Of a stretch of 64,000 bases of DNA, positions 9,769-18,640 are shown piece after piece. The stretch is from Geomonas propionica (GTDB taxonomy: Bacteria; Desulfobacterota; Desulfuromonadia; Geobacterales; Geobacteraceae). Positions within the stretch are counted from its first letter, which is position 1. The number at the start of each line of letters is the position of its first letter. Location: the NCBI RefSeq assembly GCF_016458235.1, contig NZ_JAEMHK010000002.1, forward strand, positions 392,952 through 456,951, read 5' to 3'. The translations under genes and the position numbers were made by a program. The notes beneath the pieces were generated by a model. It was not told the origin of the DNA and did not search any database. It worked only from the letters and a program-made list of their open reading frames with translations.

Positions 9769-11135
9769 ATGCCGCGGCCATCCTGAAACGGGCCCTCGCC
9801 TCTGGGGGCGAGTTCGCCGACATTTACTACGAGGACGGCGCTTACACCTCGGTCACTTGCGAGGACGGCAAGGTGGAACGGGTGCTGTCGGCGACGGACC
9901 GCGGCATCGGGATCCGCGTCATTTCCGGCTTCTCGACCGCCTACGCCTACACCAACCAGCTAAGCCAGGACTCCCTGCTGGAGCTCGCCGAGACGGTGAG
10001 CCGCGGTGTGCGCAGCGGTGTCCCCCACCCCGATTTCAACCTCTGTGTCCGCAAATCGGCTCAGGGGTACGCGGTGGCGATCCCGCCCGACCAGGTGGAA
10101 CTGGCGCAGAAGGTCGCGCTGGTGGGGCGTGCCGACCGGGCCGCGCGCGGCTTCGATCCCCGCATCCGTCAGGTGCTGGCGGTCTACCGCGATACCCGGG
10201 TCAAGACCCAGAACGTCAACTCCCTGGGGGAGTTCCACGAGGAGAATTCCTGCTCCACCGTCTTCATGACCCAGGTCGTGGCACAGGACGGTAAGGTGAC
10301 CCAAACCGGTTACGAGCCGGTGGGGGCCGCCCGGGGCTTCGAGCTCTTCGACGAGTTCCCGCCCGAGGAGTTGGCTCTGAAAGCGGCGCAGCGCGGGGTG
10401 ATGATGCTCGGGGCGCGCAAGTCTCCGGCTGGGCAGTTCCCGGTGGTGCTCTCCAGCGAGGCGGGGGGAACCATGGTGCACGAGGCGATCGGCCACGGTT
10501 TGGAGGCGGACCTGGTGCAGGCGGGGAGTTCGGTGTACCGGGGGAGGATCGGCGAGCAGGTCGCCTCGGAACTGATCACGGTCATCGACGACGCCACCAT
10601 CCCCTACGCGCGCGGCTCCTTCGGCTTCGACAGCGAGGGGACGCCGGCCCAGAAGACCGTGCTGGTGGAAAACGGCATCCTCAAGGGATACCTGTACGAC
10701 CGGCTCTCGGCCCTGAAGGCGGGGGGCGCCTCCACCGGCAACGGCCGGCGCGAGTCCTACCGTAACCGCCCCATCGTGCGAATGACCAACACCTTGATCG
10801 CGCCGGGCGTAAGCGATCCCGGTGAAATCCTGAGGAGCGTGCCTAACGGCCTCTTCGTCAAGCGCATGGGAGGGGGACAGGTCAACACGGTGAACGGGGA
10901 CTTCGTCTTCGAGGTTACCGAGGGATACCTGATCGAGAACGGCGCCATCGCGGAGCCGGTCCGGGGGGCGACCCTGGCGGGGAACGGCCCCGAGGTACTT
11001 AGGCAGATTGCCATGGTGGGTAGCGACTTGGGTTTCGGCATCGGCACCTGCGGCAAGGACGGCCAAGGGGTGCCGGTCTCCGACGCCCAGCCGACGCTCC
11101 TCATCCCCGCCATCACCGTCGGCGGCGCACGATAA
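9753..11135 (+). CDS. tldD: Metalloprotease TldD
   Basis: 460 residues from a GTG start that overlaps the upstream small gene by 16 bases. TldD and its paralogue TldE/PmbA form a heterodimeric zinc protease that degrades unfolded peptides and processes modified peptides such as microcin B17. The zinc-binding HEAIGH motif is visible at residues 243-248, followed by GLEADLVQAGSSVYRGRIG, a stretch conserved in TldD rather than TldE. The C-terminus has the usual conserved GGGQVNTVNGDFVFEV and the closing SDAQPTLLIPAITVGG region. Length is normal. The partner TldE is not in this window. A hairpin follows seven bases after the stop. Confidence 0.95.
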   Translation: MLESVDAAAILKRALASGGEFADIYYEDGAYTSVTCEDGKVERVLSATDRGIGIRVISGFSTAYAYTNQLSQDSLLELAETVSRGVRSGVPHPDFNLCVRKSAQGYAVAIPPDQVELAQKVALVGRADRAARGFDPRIRQVLAVYRDTRVKTQNVNSLGEFHEENSCSTVFMTQVVAQDGKVTQTGYEPVGAARGFELFDEFPPEELALKAAQRGVMMLGARKSPAGQFPVVLSSEAGGTMVHEAIGHGLEADLVQAGSSVYRGRIGEQVASELITVIDDATIPYARGSFGFDSEGTPAQKTVLVENGILKGYLYDRLSALKAGGASTGNGRRESYRNRPIVRMTNTLIAPGVSDPGEILRSVPNGLFVKRMGGGQVNTVNGDFVFEVTEGYLIENGAIAEPVRGATLAGNGPEVLRQIAMVGSDLGFGIGTCGKDGQGVPVSDAQPTLLIPAITVGGAR

Positions 11136-11142
11136 TAAAAGA

Positions 11143-11164
11143 GGCCGAGGGTTGATCCTCGGCC
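11143..11164 (+). terminator. Hairpin after tldD, possible terminator without U-tract
   Basis: GGCCGAGG (11143-11150) pairs perfectly with CCTCGGCC (11157-11164) around a six-base loop. It starts seven bases after the tldD stop codon. No run of T follows on the plus strand; on the minus strand it is followed by TTTTATTAT, so it might end transcription coming from the other side. Function is therefore tentative. Confidence 0.4.
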
Positions 11165-11173
11165 ACTGAGGTT

Positions 11174-11280
11174 ACATCCCCACTCCCCTTGGGAGAGGGT
11201 CAGGGTGAGGAGATTGGGAGCAACCGTCCCTCACCCGCCCTGCGGGCACCCTCTCCCGGAGGGCGAGGGAACAGCCCCAC
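11174..11280. repeat. Intergenic palindromic repeat, CCCTCTCCC/GGGAGAGGG family
   Basis: The segment between two convergent genes carries blocks CCCCTTGGGAGAGGGTCAGG, CCTCACCCGCCCTGCGGGC and CCCTCTCCCGGAGGGCGAGG. They can fold on each other (GGGAGAGGG with CCCTCTCCC; GGTGAGG with CCTCACC). Similar blocks occur at 29030-29064, 37740-37800, 50485-50515, 52485-52550 and 62180-62225, so this is a dispersed non-coding element. Confidence 0.6.
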
Positions 11281-11298
11281 TGATCCGCCCCACTCCCC

Positions 11299-12801
11299 CT
11301 ACTTTGCTTGCCACTGTTCCAATTCCTTTTGCAGCCTCTTCAGCACCGGCCAGATCTCCTTTCCCGCCCAAATCTGCGGGTTGGAGGGGGTCTCGCCCCG
11401 CTCTTCTTCCCATTTCCTGATGGTGTCGCGGCTCTTCTCGAAGGCGTCAGTGAAACTGAAGGTGCCTCTGAGCGCGTCGCCGACGAAGGCCTCGCCGAAC
11501 CAGGTGTAGTTCTCCCCGAAGCCACAGCCGAAGGACTCGTGGGTCGCATCCGCCGCCGTTATCAGCAGGCTGTCGTTATCCTGCAGAGGCTGAATGAACC
11601 CTCCCGAGAAGCACGCGGAAACCACCACGACCTTGTACTTGATCCCGGATTTCTGCATCATGCGCCGCAGGGATTCCGGCGTCACCTGCTTAAGTTCCAG
11701 GGGAGCGTTGCTCACCTCCAGTTCCTGATCCCGCGACCCGTGTGAACTGAGATAGAGAAAGAGCACGTCCTCGTCGCGGTTCATCACCTCTCCCACCCGC
11801 ACCAGGGCGCGCTCCAGGTTGCCGACGGTGGCGAAGGGAAGCGTGGTGGCGCTCTGCGGGTTGTTGGCCAACAGCACGGACCGGCCCGCCGTCCCGAAGC
11901 GGGTATCGAAGAGCTGTCGGGTCACGCTGAGTTCCTTGAGGAAGACGTCCTGGGAGGCATCGCCGGCAAAGCCGATGAAGTAGAGGTCGCTGCGGCCGTG
12001 TCGTCCGGGGAGGAGGGCGCCCAGTTGGTCATCAAGGAGATGGTTCTGGGCCGCGAGCACCTGGTCGGTGAGGGAGAGTTCCCCGCTCTCGTTGCCCCCT
12101 TCATTGCTTACCCACAGGTCGCCGCGCTGGTAGAAATAGAGCGGCGGCACCAGCAGCACCAGGAACAGCAAGGCGAGCCCGAGGCAACGTCTCCAGCCAC
12201 GGTGGCCATCCAGACGGAGCAGGAATACGACCGCCGCCGCCACCCACCAGCCGAAGAAACGGTAATAGTGCGGCGCCGCTAGGTGGTCCGAGAACCATTC
12301 GAAAGGGCGCCACTGGGCGAGCCACTCCAGGATCCCATGGCTGACCTCGATGGGGATGCTGATGGCGACCAGGGCGCAGGTGACGCCGGCGAGGGCTGAT
12401 GGCCGTTGCAGCATGCGCCGGGCCGCCAGTCCGAAGAGCAGGAACAGGGGGAGGTAAAAAAGAAAATAGGGCAACGAGGAGTAGGAGAGACTTCCGCCGC
12501 GCCCGACCAGCAGCAAGGAAACCAGCAGGTTGAAAACCATGTCGGCGCAGACCAGCAGCACCAGGTTGGCCGGGGTCGAGTCGAGCCTTTCAAAGCCCGA
12601 GCGCAGAAAGAGCGCGCCACGCAGGCCGCCATAGAGCTCAGCGCCGAGGCGCGCCAGGGCGCTTTTCACCGTCAGCGGCTCGCGGGGGGAGCCAGGTTCG
12701 GCGATGCACTCCTCTCTTCCGGAAGCGGGGTCGGGCACAGCTTCGGCAGGTGGTTCGATGGGGCGGTCCGGTGTCATGTCGGTGGTGCGTTCCTCACTCA
12801 T
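11299..12801 (-). CDS. Membrane-embedded C13-family (legumain-like) cysteine peptidase
   Basis: 500 residues. Residues about 75-230 hold five hydrophobic helices (for example LVLLVCADMVFNLLVSLLLV and LFYLPLFLLFGLAARR). The C-terminal half is a caspase-fold peptidase of family C13: His354 in LYLSSHGS and Cys397 in VVVSACFSGG sit at the end of beta strands, as in legumains and GPI transamidase subunit 8. Family knowledge predicts asparaginyl endopeptidase activity. Topology suggests the catalytic domain hangs from the inner membrane; its side is not resolved. The gene stands alone, convergent with tldD and divergent from the DAHP synthase gene, with its ATG about 180 bases from that gene. The substrate is unknown; anchored C13 proteases could process surface proteins, which this window encodes in number. 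Confidence 0.85.
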   Translation of the reverse strand: MSEERTTDMTPDRPIEPPAEAVPDPASGREECIAEPGSPREPLTVKSALARLGAELYGGLRGALFLRSGFERLDSTPANLVLLVCADMVFNLLVSLLLVGRGGSLSYSSLPYFLFYLPLFLLFGLAARRMLQRPSALAGVTCALVAISIPIEVSHGILEWLAQWRPFEWFSDHLAAPHYYRFFGWWVAAAVVFLLRLDGHRGWRRCLGLALLFLVLLVPPLYFYQRGDLWVSNEGGNESGELSLTDQVLAAQNHLLDDQLGALLPGRHGRSDLYFIGFAGDASQDVFLKELSVTRQLFDTRFGTAGRSVLLANNPQSATTLPFATVGNLERALVRVGEVMNRDEDVLFLYLSSHGSRDQELEVSNAPLELKQVTPESLRRMMQKSGIKYKVVVVSACFSGGFIQPLQDNDSLLITAADATHESFGCGFGENYTWFGEAFVGDALRGTFSFTDAFEKSRDTIRKWEEERGETPSNPQIWAGKEIWPVLKRLQKELEQWQAK

Positions 12802-12982
12802 GGTCGTGCATCATACCACGACAGCGCCGGTTTGGAAGAGTGTTTAACATGGCCTTCATTGATTTTATTAACTTTTTAGTTTTTCAATCGCCTTAATCCT
12901 GCTACCATTGCAACGCGTTCGGCGGCTCGCGTGCATGCTTGCCCACCGGATCCCCTATTCTCACCATGAACGAGGTTTCAGC

Positions 12983-14335
12983 ATGCCTACCACTAAATGG
13001 AGCAAATCGAGCTGGCGCTCTTTTCCCGCCCTGCAGCAGCCGGTGTGGCCGGCCGGTCCCGCTCTCGACGAGTCCCTGAAAACGCTGTCGCAGCTGCCGC
13101 CGCTGGTCTTCGCCGGCGAGTGCCAGACACTGAAATCACAGCTTGCTGAAGCCGTTGTGGGTAACGCCTTCGTACTGCAGTGCGGCGACTGCGCCGAGGA
13201 TTTCTCGCGCTGCACCGGTCCTGACATCCGGGAATTGCTGAAGGTAATCCTGCAGATGTCGGTGGTAGTTGCCTACGCCGGCGAGAAGCGGGTCATCAAG
13301 ATCGGGCGCATGGCCGGGCAGTATGCCAAGCCGCGCTCCTCCGACACCGAGCTCGTGAACGGGGTTGAAATGCCCAGCTACCGCGGCGATATGGTGAACA
13401 GCCCGGAACCGACCCTGGAGGCGAGGACGCCGGACCCGCGCCGCATGCTGGAGGGGTACTACCGGGCCGCCGCAACGCTGAACCTGGTGCGCTCCTTCAC
13501 CCTCGGCGGCTACGCGGCGCTGGACCGGGTGCAGGCCTGGCACCGCGCCTCTCTGGACGCACTTCCCGCCGGGCAGAAGTACGAGGACCTGGTGCGCCAG
13601 ATCTGGAAAACCATCAACTTCATGACCGCCATCGGCCTGGACCCGCAGCACACGCCGCAGTTGAACCAGGTGACCCTGTACACCTCGCACGAGGCGCTGC
13701 TGCTCGACTACGAGGAGGCCCTCACCCGGATGGATTCCACCACCGGAGGATGGTATGACTGCAGCGGCCACATGCTCTGGATCGGCGATCGCACCCGCCA
13801 GCTGGAAGGGGCCCACATCGAGTTCCTGCGCGGCGTGAAGAACCCGCTGGGGATGAAGATCGGCCCCAATTACGACCTCGACAACATCAAGGCCATCGTG
13901 GAGCGGCTCAACCCGGACAACGAGGCGGGGCGCCTCACGCTGATCACCCGCTTCGGCGCCGACAAGGTGGCTAACTACCTGCCCAAGCTGCTGCGCGAGA
14001 TTAGCCGCGAGGGGTACCGGGTAGTCTGGAGCTGCGATCCCATGCACGGCAACACCTACCAGAACGAATTCGGCCAAAAGTCGAGGAAATTCGAAGATGT
14101 CCTGCGCGAGATCAAGACCTTCTGGGAGATCCACAAGGCCGAGGGGACCGTGGCGGGCGGGGTGCACCTGGAGCTGACCGGCGATCATGTCACCGAGTGC
14201 ACCGGCGGGAGCCGGCAGCTTTTGGACAAGCACCTGCACCAGAACTACCAGACCAACTGCGATCCGCGCCTGAACGCGGAGCAAAGCGTGGAGCTCGCCT
14301 TCGAACTGGCCGAGATGCTGCACCCGTGCAAGTAA
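12983..14335 (+). CDS. 3-deoxy-7-phosphoheptulonate synthase, class II
   Basis: 450 residues. It makes DAHP from phosphoenolpyruvate and erythrose 4-phosphate, the first step of the shikimate pathway to aromatic amino acids. The type II (plant-like) signature is clear: FAGECQTLKSQLAEA, LQCGDCAEDF, KIGRMAGQYAKPRS and VVWSCDPMHGNT. The start at 12983 gives MPTTKWSKSSWRSF, the usual type II beginning, with GAGG nine bases upstream. A longer frame back to 12908 lacks support. Length is typical for the bacterial form. It is followed 22 bases later by pepA, with a nearly identical leader (ACGAGGTTT), so the two are probably co-transcribed. Confidence 0.95.
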   Translation: MPTTKWSKSSWRSFPALQQPVWPAGPALDESLKTLSQLPPLVFAGECQTLKSQLAEAVVGNAFVLQCGDCAEDFSRCTGPDIRELLKVILQMSVVVAYAGEKRVIKIGRMAGQYAKPRSSDTELVNGVEMPSYRGDMVNSPEPTLEARTPDPRRMLEGYYRAAATLNLVRSFTLGGYAALDRVQAWHRASLDALPAGQKYEDLVRQIWKTINFMTAIGLDPQHTPQLNQVTLYTSHEALLLDYEEALTRMDSTTGGWYDCSGHMLWIGDRTRQLEGAHIEFLRGVKNPLGMKIGPNYDLDNIKAIVERLNPDNEAGRLTLITRFGADKVANYLPKLLREISREGYRVVWSCDPMHGNTYQNEFGQKSRKFEDVLREIKTFWEIHKAEGTVAGGVHLELTGDHVTECTGGSRQLLDKHLHQNYQTNCDPRLNAEQSVELAFELAEMLHPCK

Positions 14336-14357
14336 CCTAACCCAAACGAGGTTTGCC

Positions 14358-15830
14358 ATGAACGTCGAAATCAGCTCTGTCCATCCGCTGCGGCACGCCA
14401 CTTCCGCCCTGGTCCTTGGCTGTTTCGAGGACGACAAGGACCAGTTGTACCACGACTGCGACACAGCCCTCGGCGGCCTGCTGGGGCGCCTGGCCGAGAG
14501 CCGTGAATTCACCGGGAAAAACGGGTCCGCCCGGCTTCTGCATACGCTGGGGAAACTCCCCGCCGAACGCCTGGTGCTTGTGGGGCTGGGGAAGAAAAAG
14601 GACCTGAGCGCCGAGCGGCTGCGCCAGGGAGCCGGCAACGCCATCTCCGCACTGCGCGGCGCCCGAGTTTCCTCCTTCAGCAGCGCGCTGCACCTCGCGG
14701 ACGCCCGGCCCGACGCAGTCGAGAGCACCGCCGTGGGCATGCTCCTCGGCAGTTACCGCTTCGAGCAATACAAGACCAAGGATAAGGACGAGCGCTTCCG
14801 CTTCGACACCATGACCGTGCTGCTCCCCGCCGAGCAGGAACAGGTTGGGCGCCAGGCGCTGGAACGGGCGCAGATCGCCTGCGACGGCGTAATGCTGGCA
14901 CGCGACCTGGTGTCCCATCCCGGCAACGTGGTGACCCCCGCCTACCTCGCCGAGGCCGCCCTGGAGTTAGCTCAGCGCAACGGGCTGGAGTGCCGGGTCT
15001 ACGAACTGGCTGAGTTGGAGCAGATGGGGATGAACGCCCTAATAGGCGTCGGCAAAGGGGCGGCCGTGACGCCGCGCCTGATCGTGCTGCAGTACCGCGG
15101 CGGCAAGGGTCGCCCGGTGGCCTTGGTCGGCAAGGGGATCACCTTCGACTCCGGCGGCATCTCGATCAAGCCCGGTGCCGGCATGGAGGCGATGAAAACC
15201 GACATGGCCGGAAGCGCGGCGGTGCTCGGAACCCTGGAAGCGGCGGCGCGGTTGAAACTTCCGGTGAACCTGGTTGGAATCATTCCGACCGCCGAGAACA
15301 TGCCCGACGGCAACGCCTTCAAGCCGGGCGACATCCTGACATCCTTGTCCGGGACCACCATCGAAATCACCAACACCGACGCTGAGGGGCGTCTGATCCT
15401 GTGCGACGCGCTCCACTTCGCCCGCGAGCAGTTCAAGCCCGCCGCCATGATCGACTTGGCCACCCTCACCGGCGCCTGCGTGGTTGCCCTGGGACACGAG
15501 GCGAGCGGCCTGATGGGGAACGACCAGCGCCTGGTGGACGCCCTGAAGCGGGCCGGCGACGAGACCGGCGAGCGGGCCTGGCCGCTGCCCCTTTGGGAGG
15601 AGTACGGTGAGGTCATGAAGAGCGACGTCGCCGACCTGAAGAATGCCGGAAGCAGGGATGGTGGCGCCATCAGCGCCGGGTGGTTCCTGAAGCAGTTCGT
15701 GGGCGATACCCGCTGGGCCCACCTGGACATTGCCGGCACAGCCTGGAACGACAAGGCCCGTCCCTACGGTCCCAAGGGCGCCACCGGCGTCGGCGTCCGC
15801 CTGCTACTTGAGTTCCTGCAGGCGCGGTAA
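14358..15830 (+). CDS. pepA: Leucyl aminopeptidase (M17)
   Basis: 490 residues, the normal length for cytosolic M17 aminopeptidases, which release N-terminal leucine and other residues using two metal ions. The metal-binding and catalytic parts are visible: GKGITFDSGGISIKPG (metal ligands and the catalytic Lys region), KTDMAGSAAVLGTLEA and the family signature NTDAEGRLILCDAL. The first 170 residues form the less conserved N-terminal domain. Start chosen at the ATG preceded by ACGAGGTTTGCC. It follows the DAHP synthase gene by 22 bases and ends shortly before a perfect hairpin. Confidence 0.95.
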   Translation: MNVEISSVHPLRHATSALVLGCFEDDKDQLYHDCDTALGGLLGRLAESREFTGKNGSARLLHTLGKLPAERLVLVGLGKKKDLSAERLRQGAGNAISALRGARVSSFSSALHLADARPDAVESTAVGMLLGSYRFEQYKTKDKDERFRFDTMTVLLPAEQEQVGRQALERAQIACDGVMLARDLVSHPGNVVTPAYLAEAALELAQRNGLECRVYELAELEQMGMNALIGVGKGAAVTPRLIVLQYRGGKGRPVALVGKGITFDSGGISIKPGAGMEAMKTDMAGSAAVLGTLEAAARLKLPVNLVGIIPTAENMPDGNAFKPGDILTSLSGTTIEITNTDAEGRLILCDALHFAREQFKPAAMIDLATLTGACVVALGHEASGLMGNDQRLVDALKRAGDETGERAWPLPLWEEYGEVMKSDVADLKNAGSRDGGAISAGWFLKQFVGDTRWAHLDIAGTAWNDKARPYGPKGATGVGVRLLLEFLQAR

Positions 15831-15842
15831 CCGCCTATCCTT

Positions 15843-15865
15843 CCCCCTCCCGTAGTGGGAGGGGG
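15843..15865. terminator. Perfect 9-bp hairpin after pepA
   Basis: CCCCCTCCC (15843-15851) pairs with GGGAGGGGG (15857-15865) around GTAGT, 12 bases after the pepA stop. There is no U-tract, so it may be a transcript-stabilising structure or a short member of the dispersed CCCTCCC palindromes. Three near-tandem CTCACCGC units follow at 15880-15903. Confidence 0.45.
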
Positions 15866-16012
15866 ATCACGTCGCCCCGCCTCACCGCCTCACCGCCTCA
15901 CCACTAGCCACTAGCCTCTCCCCCCAGCTTCAGCCTGCCCGCCTCATTGACATCCCCCGCGTGCCCGCTAATCTATAAAAGTTTTTTAATAAACCGGGCC
16001 AGGGAGCCCCCC

Positions 16013-16753
16013 ATGCCCAAGACATTCTCCGTGATGACCTACAACGTCCACAGTTGCATCGGAACCGATCGTAAGCTGTCTCCCCTGCGCATCGCCGAGG
16101 TCATCGATCGGTGCAACCCGGATATCGTGGCGCTGCAGGAACTCGACGCCGGGCTGCCGCGCACCCAGATGATCGACCAGGCCCACCTCATCGCCATGAC
16201 CCTTGAGATGTCGTTTCATTTCCACTCCTCCATCCACATGAAGGAAGGGGGCTACGGCAACGCAATCCTCAGCCGCGGCGATGTGCGGCTGATCAAGGCG
16301 GGAGCGGTACCCATCGATCCCCTGCGCCCCTCTTTCGAGCGTCGCGGCGCAGTCTGGGCGGAGGTGACGCTGCGCGGCCACCTGATCCAGGTGCTCGTGA
16401 CCCATTTCGGGCTCAATCGGGGCGAACGGGTGCAGCAGGCCCGGGCGATGACGGGCCATGAATGGCTGGAGCATCCGGAATGCAGCCATCCGGTAGTGCT
16501 GTGCGGCGACTTCAACGCCATGGCGGGCTCACAGGTGTACCGGCTGTTGACCCGGCAACTGCACGATGTGCAGCGGGGCCTCAAGGGGCGTCTCCCCCGC
16601 GGCACTTGGCCCGCCCAGCTTCCGTTCATGCGCATCGACCACATGTTCGTCTCGCGCGAGCTCAAGGTGCGCCAGGTCTGGGTGCCGCGTACCCCGCTCA
16701 CCCGGGTCGCCTCGGACCACCTGCCGCTGGTCGTCACGCTGGAGTTGCCATGA
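16013..16753 (+). CDS. Endonuclease/exonuclease/phosphatase family protein
   Basis: 246 residues with no signal peptide. The DNase I-like fold motifs are in order: MTYNVHSC near the start (Asn ligand), ALQELD (metal-binding Glu), CGDFNAM (Asp-x-Asn), RIDHMFVS, and SDHLPLVV with the catalytic Asp-His near the end. Members cleave phosphodiesters in nucleic acids or phospholipids. The start at 16013 has AGGGAG seven bases upstream; the 22-codon extension to 15947 is not supported. The stop overlaps the start of the phospholipase D gene by four bases. The same two-gene pairing with a cardiolipin-synthase-like protein is seen in other bacteria, which suggests a phospholipid role, but that is inference. 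Confidence 0.9.
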   Translation: MPKTFSVMTYNVHSCIGTDRKLSPLRIAEVIDRCNPDIVALQELDAGLPRTQMIDQAHLIAMTLEMSFHFHSSIHMKEGGYGNAILSRGDVRLIKAGAVPIDPLRPSFERRGAVWAEVTLRGHLIQVLVTHFGLNRGERVQQARAMTGHEWLEHPECSHPVVLCGDFNAMAGSQVYRLLTRQLHDVQRGLKGRLPRGTWPAQLPFMRIDHMFVSRELKVRQVWVPRTPLTRVASDHLPLVVTLELP

Positions 16754-18282
16754 ACATTCTGAAGCCCCGCACCAATTGCATGGGCATCTACCAGGTCGAT
16801 GAAACCGGGGTGCTGGTCGACGCGGAGGATTACTATCGCGCCTTCTACCACACCGCCCTGGCGGCCCGGAGCTACCTCCTCCTCGCCGGCTGGCAATTCG
16901 ACTCGGAGGTGCGTCTGCTGCGTGGCGACGACGAACACGTCTCGGGGGGAGACACCAGGTTCCTGAAGTTCCTGGAGCGTCTCTGTCAGGTGAACCCGCG
17001 CCTGCACATTTACATCCTCGCCTGGGACTTCAGCGCGGTGTTCTCCCTGGAGCGTGAGTGGTTCCAGGACATCATCTTCAACTGGACCACCAACAAGCGG
17101 GTGCAGTTCCGTTTCGACAGCGTCCACGCGACCGGCGCCACCCACCACCAGAAATTCGTCATAGCCGACGGCGCCATCGCCTACCTCGGGGGGATGGACA
17201 TCTGCTCCTCGCGCTGGGACGACCGACTCCACATGAAGGACAACCCGGACCGGGTCGACGTCGACGGCACCAAGTACGGCTCTTACCACGACATTCAGAC
17301 CTACCACACCGGAGCCGTGGTCGGGATCCTGCTCGAGCTGTTCCGGCAGCGCTGGCGCGACTCGGGCGGCGGCGAGCTGAAGCTGCCGCATGCGGGGGCT
17401 TTGACGCCTACCCTCCCGGCCGGGGCCTTTCCCCTCCCCACCTCCCGGGTGGCAGTCTGCCGCACCGCGGCGCGCACGCCGCTCACCGAACAGCGCGAGG
17501 TCCATGAAATACGGCACCTCTTCGTCGACGCCATTATGTCCGCGCAGCACCTCATCTACCTGGAAAACCAGTACTTCAGTTCCCAAGTAGTGTTCTGGTC
17601 GCTGGTCGCCCGGATGAGCATGGCGGACCGCCCTCCCCTGCAGATCATCATGATACTCCCGGACCGGCTGCCGCTCACCGAGGAGCTGTTCCTGGGGCTC
17701 CCCCAAATGCGCATGATCCGCACCCTGCAGCAGGTCGCGGAAAAAACCGGCCACACCCTGAGCGTCTACTCCTCCGCGGAGATGGACCACGGCAACCGCA
17801 AGATGACCTTCATCCACAGTAAGCTGCTCCTGATCGACGACCGCTTCCTCACCATTGGCTCGGCCAACGCCACCAACCGCAGCATGGGGCTCGACACGGA
17901 ACTGAACGTGGCCTGGGAAACGGAACCGGGAAGGCGCGAGGAGGAAATGACCGCGGCGATCCGGGCCTTGCGCGCTTCGCTCCTCGCCGAGCACGCGGGT
18001 CTGTTGGGATGCGGCGAGGACTGGCGCTTCGAGAACGTGGAGAACCTGACCCGGCACCTGGAATGCCTAGCCGACGACCACGACGCGCGCCTTTGCCGCT
18101 ACCAGCCGGACACCACCTTCGAGAACAGCGACCTGCCCGACGTCCTGGAGCCGATCCAGCGGGTGGTCGACCCGGAGCACCCCGTCGGCAACGAGCTTAT
18201 CTTCGAGAGCCTCACAAAATCAGAGCTTGGTTCCTTCGCAAGGGGTATATTTAAATTAAGCCAGATGATCATCGGGCTTTAA
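16750..18282 (+). CDS. Phospholipase D / cardiolipin synthase-like protein
   Basis: 510 residues. Two HKD motifs typical of phospholipase D enzymes are visible: HHQKFVIADGAIAYLGGMD in the first half and HSKLLLIDDRFLTIGSAN in the second, the latter followed by RSMGLDTELN. The protein has no long N-terminal transmembrane pair as in ClsA, so it resembles the shorter VTT-less PLD proteins that hydrolyse or exchange phosphatidyl groups. The ATG at 16750 lies within the ATGA overlap with the preceding gene, which fixes the start; the frame upstream of it is antisense-like and is ignored. A 69-residue Cys-containing gene follows 23 bases later. Confidence 0.9.
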   Translation: MNILKPRTNCMGIYQVDETGVLVDAEDYYRAFYHTALAARSYLLLAGWQFDSEVRLLRGDDEHVSGGDTRFLKFLERLCQVNPRLHIYILAWDFSAVFSLEREWFQDIIFNWTTNKRVQFRFDSVHATGATHHQKFVIADGAIAYLGGMDICSSRWDDRLHMKDNPDRVDVDGTKYGSYHDIQTYHTGAVVGILLELFRQRWRDSGGGELKLPHAGALTPTLPAGAFPLPTSRVAVCRTAARTPLTEQREVHEIRHLFVDAIMSAQHLIYLENQYFSSQVVFWSLVARMSMADRPPLQIIMILPDRLPLTEELFLGLPQMRMIRTLQQVAEKTGHTLSVYSSAEMDHGNRKMTFIHSKLLLIDDRFLTIGSANATNRSMGLDTELNVAWETEPGRREEEMTAAIRALRASLLAEHAGLLGCGEDWRFENVENLTRHLECLADDHDARLCRYQPDTTFENSDLPDVLEPIQRVVDPEHPVGNELIFESLTKSELGSFARGIFKLSQMIIGL

Positions 18283-18305
18283 GAAACGGAAAGGAGGCGA
18301 CCGAC

Positions 18306-18515
18306 ATGACAGACGAAAGGAAAGAGACGGGAGTCGAGACGGATGATCATTCCTGCGGCGTCAGGGTTTGGAGTTCGTCCTGTGAACGTAATGTGTACAG
18401 CGATAAAAGCGAAAAATACCTCTGTGCCACCTGCGGTACCATCGAGGGGCTGAAACACGAGATACACCACGAGCACTTCCCGCACCTGAGCGGGGACAGC
18501 GACGAGATGAGTTAA
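18306..18515 (+). CDS. Small Cys/His-rich hypothetical protein
   Basis: 69 residues, preceded by a strong AAGGAGG ribosome binding site, which supports a real gene despite its size. It contains four cysteines (SCGVRVWSSSCERN and LCATCGT) and a His-rich stretch (HEIHHEHFPHL), so it may bind a metal such as zinc. No signal peptide or membrane segment. It lies 23 bases after the phospholipase D gene and just before a bidirectional terminator, so it is probably the third gene of that operon. I do not recognise the family. Confidence 0.65.
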   Translation: MTDERKETGVETDDHSCGVRVWSSSCERNVYSDKSEKYLCATCGTIEGLKHEIHHEHFPHLSGDSDEMS

Positions 18516-18542
18516 CCATCCGGTTTCAGGCAGACGCAAAAA

Positions 18543-18568
18543 AAAGGGGCGAGTCATCTCGCCCCTTT
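18543..18568. terminator. Bidirectional intrinsic terminator
   Basis: AAAGGGGCGAG (18543-18553) pairs with CTCGCCCCTTT (18558-18568) around TCAT. It sits between two convergent genes: the small protein on the plus strand and the M16 protease on the minus strand. On the minus strand it is followed by at least eight T, and on the plus strand by TTTCC, so it best terminates the M16 gene. Confidence 0.85.
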
Positions 18569-18640
18569 CCATTTCTACGGTGTCAGCTGCTGCCCCTAGC
18601 GGAGCAGGCCCGGTCATTTCTGTAGTGCCACTGTGTTTCT

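Noticed and set aside
13136..14740. Minus-strand frame opposite the DAHP synthase gene
   Set aside because: The plus strand encodes an unambiguous type II DAHP synthase; the opposite frame has no ribosome binding site or domain.
16252..18057. Minus-strand frame of 601 codons opposite the EEP/PLD pair
   Set aside because: Shadow of two genes with intact catalytic motifs.
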